From assembly GCA_954871525.1 (NCBI GenBank), contig OX940860.1, positions 18,446,001 through 18,510,000 of the forward strand: DNA of 64,000 nucleotides. Direction: 5' to 3'. A model generated the notes under the pieces. That model was given only the letters and a program-made list of their open reading frames with translations. It had not been told where the DNA came from and ran no database searches. The position numbers were made by a program, and so were the translations under genes. This DNA is from Parietaria judaica. Lineage: Eukaryota > Streptophyta > Magnoliopsida > Rosales > Urticaceae. Each line of letters opens with the position of its first letter. The stretch's first letter is position 1. Below, piece after piece: positions 63,501 to 64,000 of this stretch.

Positions 63501-64000
63501 CTTTGAGGACGTCTTTGCTCCAGTAGCTAGACTGGACACGATCAGACTCATCCTAGCCCTAGCAGCTCATCGAGGTTGGGAAATTCACCATCTGGATGTC
63601 AAATCGGCATTCCTAAACGGTGACCTCGAAGAAGAAGTGTACGTCAAGCAACCAGAGGGGTTCGGCGTCACGGGCAAATAGCAGAAGGTGTACAAGTTAT
63701 CCAAGGCCCTGTACGGGTTGAGACAAGCGCCAAGAGCGTGGAACATCCGCCTTGACAAGAGCTTGAAGAATCTTGGATTCACAAAGTGCTTGAGCGAGCA
63801 GGCAGTCTACACCAGGAGTACCGGGCAGGAAACTCTGATCGTGGGAGTGTATGTGGACGACCTGATCGTCACAGGATCCAGCGCAGGAGGCGTAGATGGA
63901 TTCAAGCAGCAAATGATGGCCGAATTCGAGATGAGTGACCTCGGATTACTTTCGTACTACCTTGGTCTAGAGGTGGAACAGAAGAAGGACTGCATTACGC
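60516..64000 (+). pseudogene. Copia gag-pol polyprotein, interrupted and truncated by the window edge
   Basis: Gag has the plant Copia start region, a central helical part and a CCHC zinc knuckle ([14 protein letters not shown], about 61377-61418). Then come protease ([18 protein letters not shown] where many have DSGA) and integrase with HHCC zinc residues ([10 protein letters not shown]...CECC) and D-D-E catalytic residues ([21 protein letters not shown]). A Ser/Pro/Glu-rich linker leads to reverse transcriptase ([27 protein letters not shown] near 63850). Two breaks are visible. The ATG that best fits a gag start (60516) is in a different frame from the rest of the polyprotein, the two frames meeting around 60580-60610. 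A TAG at 63679-63681 then stops the long frame (open from 60460), although the same frame stays open after it. The copy is therefore probably not autonomous. Confidence 0.93.

Larger units (their letters stand above)
59946..64000 (+). mobile_element. Ty1/Copia LTR retrotransposon, 3' part outside the window
   Basis: Order: 5' LTR (59946-60487), primer binding site (60490-60501), gag, protease, integrase and reverse transcriptase. Integrase before reverse transcriptase is the Copia order. The reverse transcriptase is still running at the window end, so RNase H, the polypurine tract and the 3' LTR lie beyond. The element sits inside the right arm of the long inverted repeat, so it is the younger of the two insertions. 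Confidence 0.95.

Noticed and set aside
1..64000. CRISPR array, operon or bacterial features
   Set aside because: No spaced direct-repeat array; intron-rich genes and plant retrotransposons show a eukaryotic nuclear sequence.

Overview
The window looks like nuclear DNA of a eudicot plant. It is AT-rich (intergenic DNA and introns are dominated by A/T runs and AT microsatellites). Genes are split into many short exons with GT..AG introns, coding exons are much richer in GC than their surroundings, and the proteins are plant-specific or plastid-pathway types (plastid MEP-pathway HDS, PDI-like 1-3/1-4 type PDI, LOG2/LUL-type RING ligase, Copia, MULE and SINE elements). I cannot name the species.

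Layout. 1-4.9 kb: AT-rich, no gene recognised, one tRNA-derived SINE. 5-7.6 kb: a receptor-like (pseudo)kinase, + strand. 9.2-12.6 kb: a two-thioredoxin-domain protein disulfide isomerase with a KDEL end, + strand. 15.0-15.6 kb: a proline-rich, AGP-like single-pass membrane protein, + strand. 16.7-21.4 kb: 19-exon plastid HDS/IspG, - strand. 23-26.7 kb: a block of transposon material (a solo LTR with 5-bp target duplication, a Pack-MULE-like element with 9-bp target duplication, a 55-bp tandem duplication, an antisense Copia LTR/PBS remnant). 27.3-28.6 kb: YrdC/Sua5 protein, - strand. 29.3-32.1 kb: RING-CH membrane protein, - strand, with a roughly 0.38-kb tandem duplication in its 5' flank. 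33.2-39.7 kb: gene-poor, with a hairpin and a MITE remnant. 39.7-45.7 kb: CCCH zinc finger plus tRNA uracil-5-methyltransferase fusion, - strand, with a MITE and a tandem repeat in its introns. 46.7-48.9 kb: LOG2/LUL-type RING ubiquitin ligase, - strand. 53.5-54.6 kb: single-exon F-box/kelch protein, - strand. 58.1-59.9 kb: a very long inverted repeat whose right arm is cut by a Copia retrotransposon (59.9 kb to the window end).

The genes do not form a pathway or operon; each is a separate housekeeping or regulatory locus. The order PDI - proline-rich membrane protein - HDS - YrdC - RING-CH - (CCCH/TrmA, LUL) - F-box/kelch is, as far as I remember, close to the Arabidopsis block At5g60640-At5g60570, with the CCCH/TrmA and LUL genes as extras. 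This would be conserved microsynteny. Two genes add and degrade protein quality marks (RING-CH, LUL), one acts in ER folding (PDI), one makes plastid isoprenoid precursors (HDS), and two act on tRNA (YrdC, TrmA-like).

I found no convincing new biochemical system. The most unusual structures are the nested Copia-in-giant-hairpin at the right end, the Pack-MULE with its GC-rich passenger, and the kinase with an altered catalytic loop.
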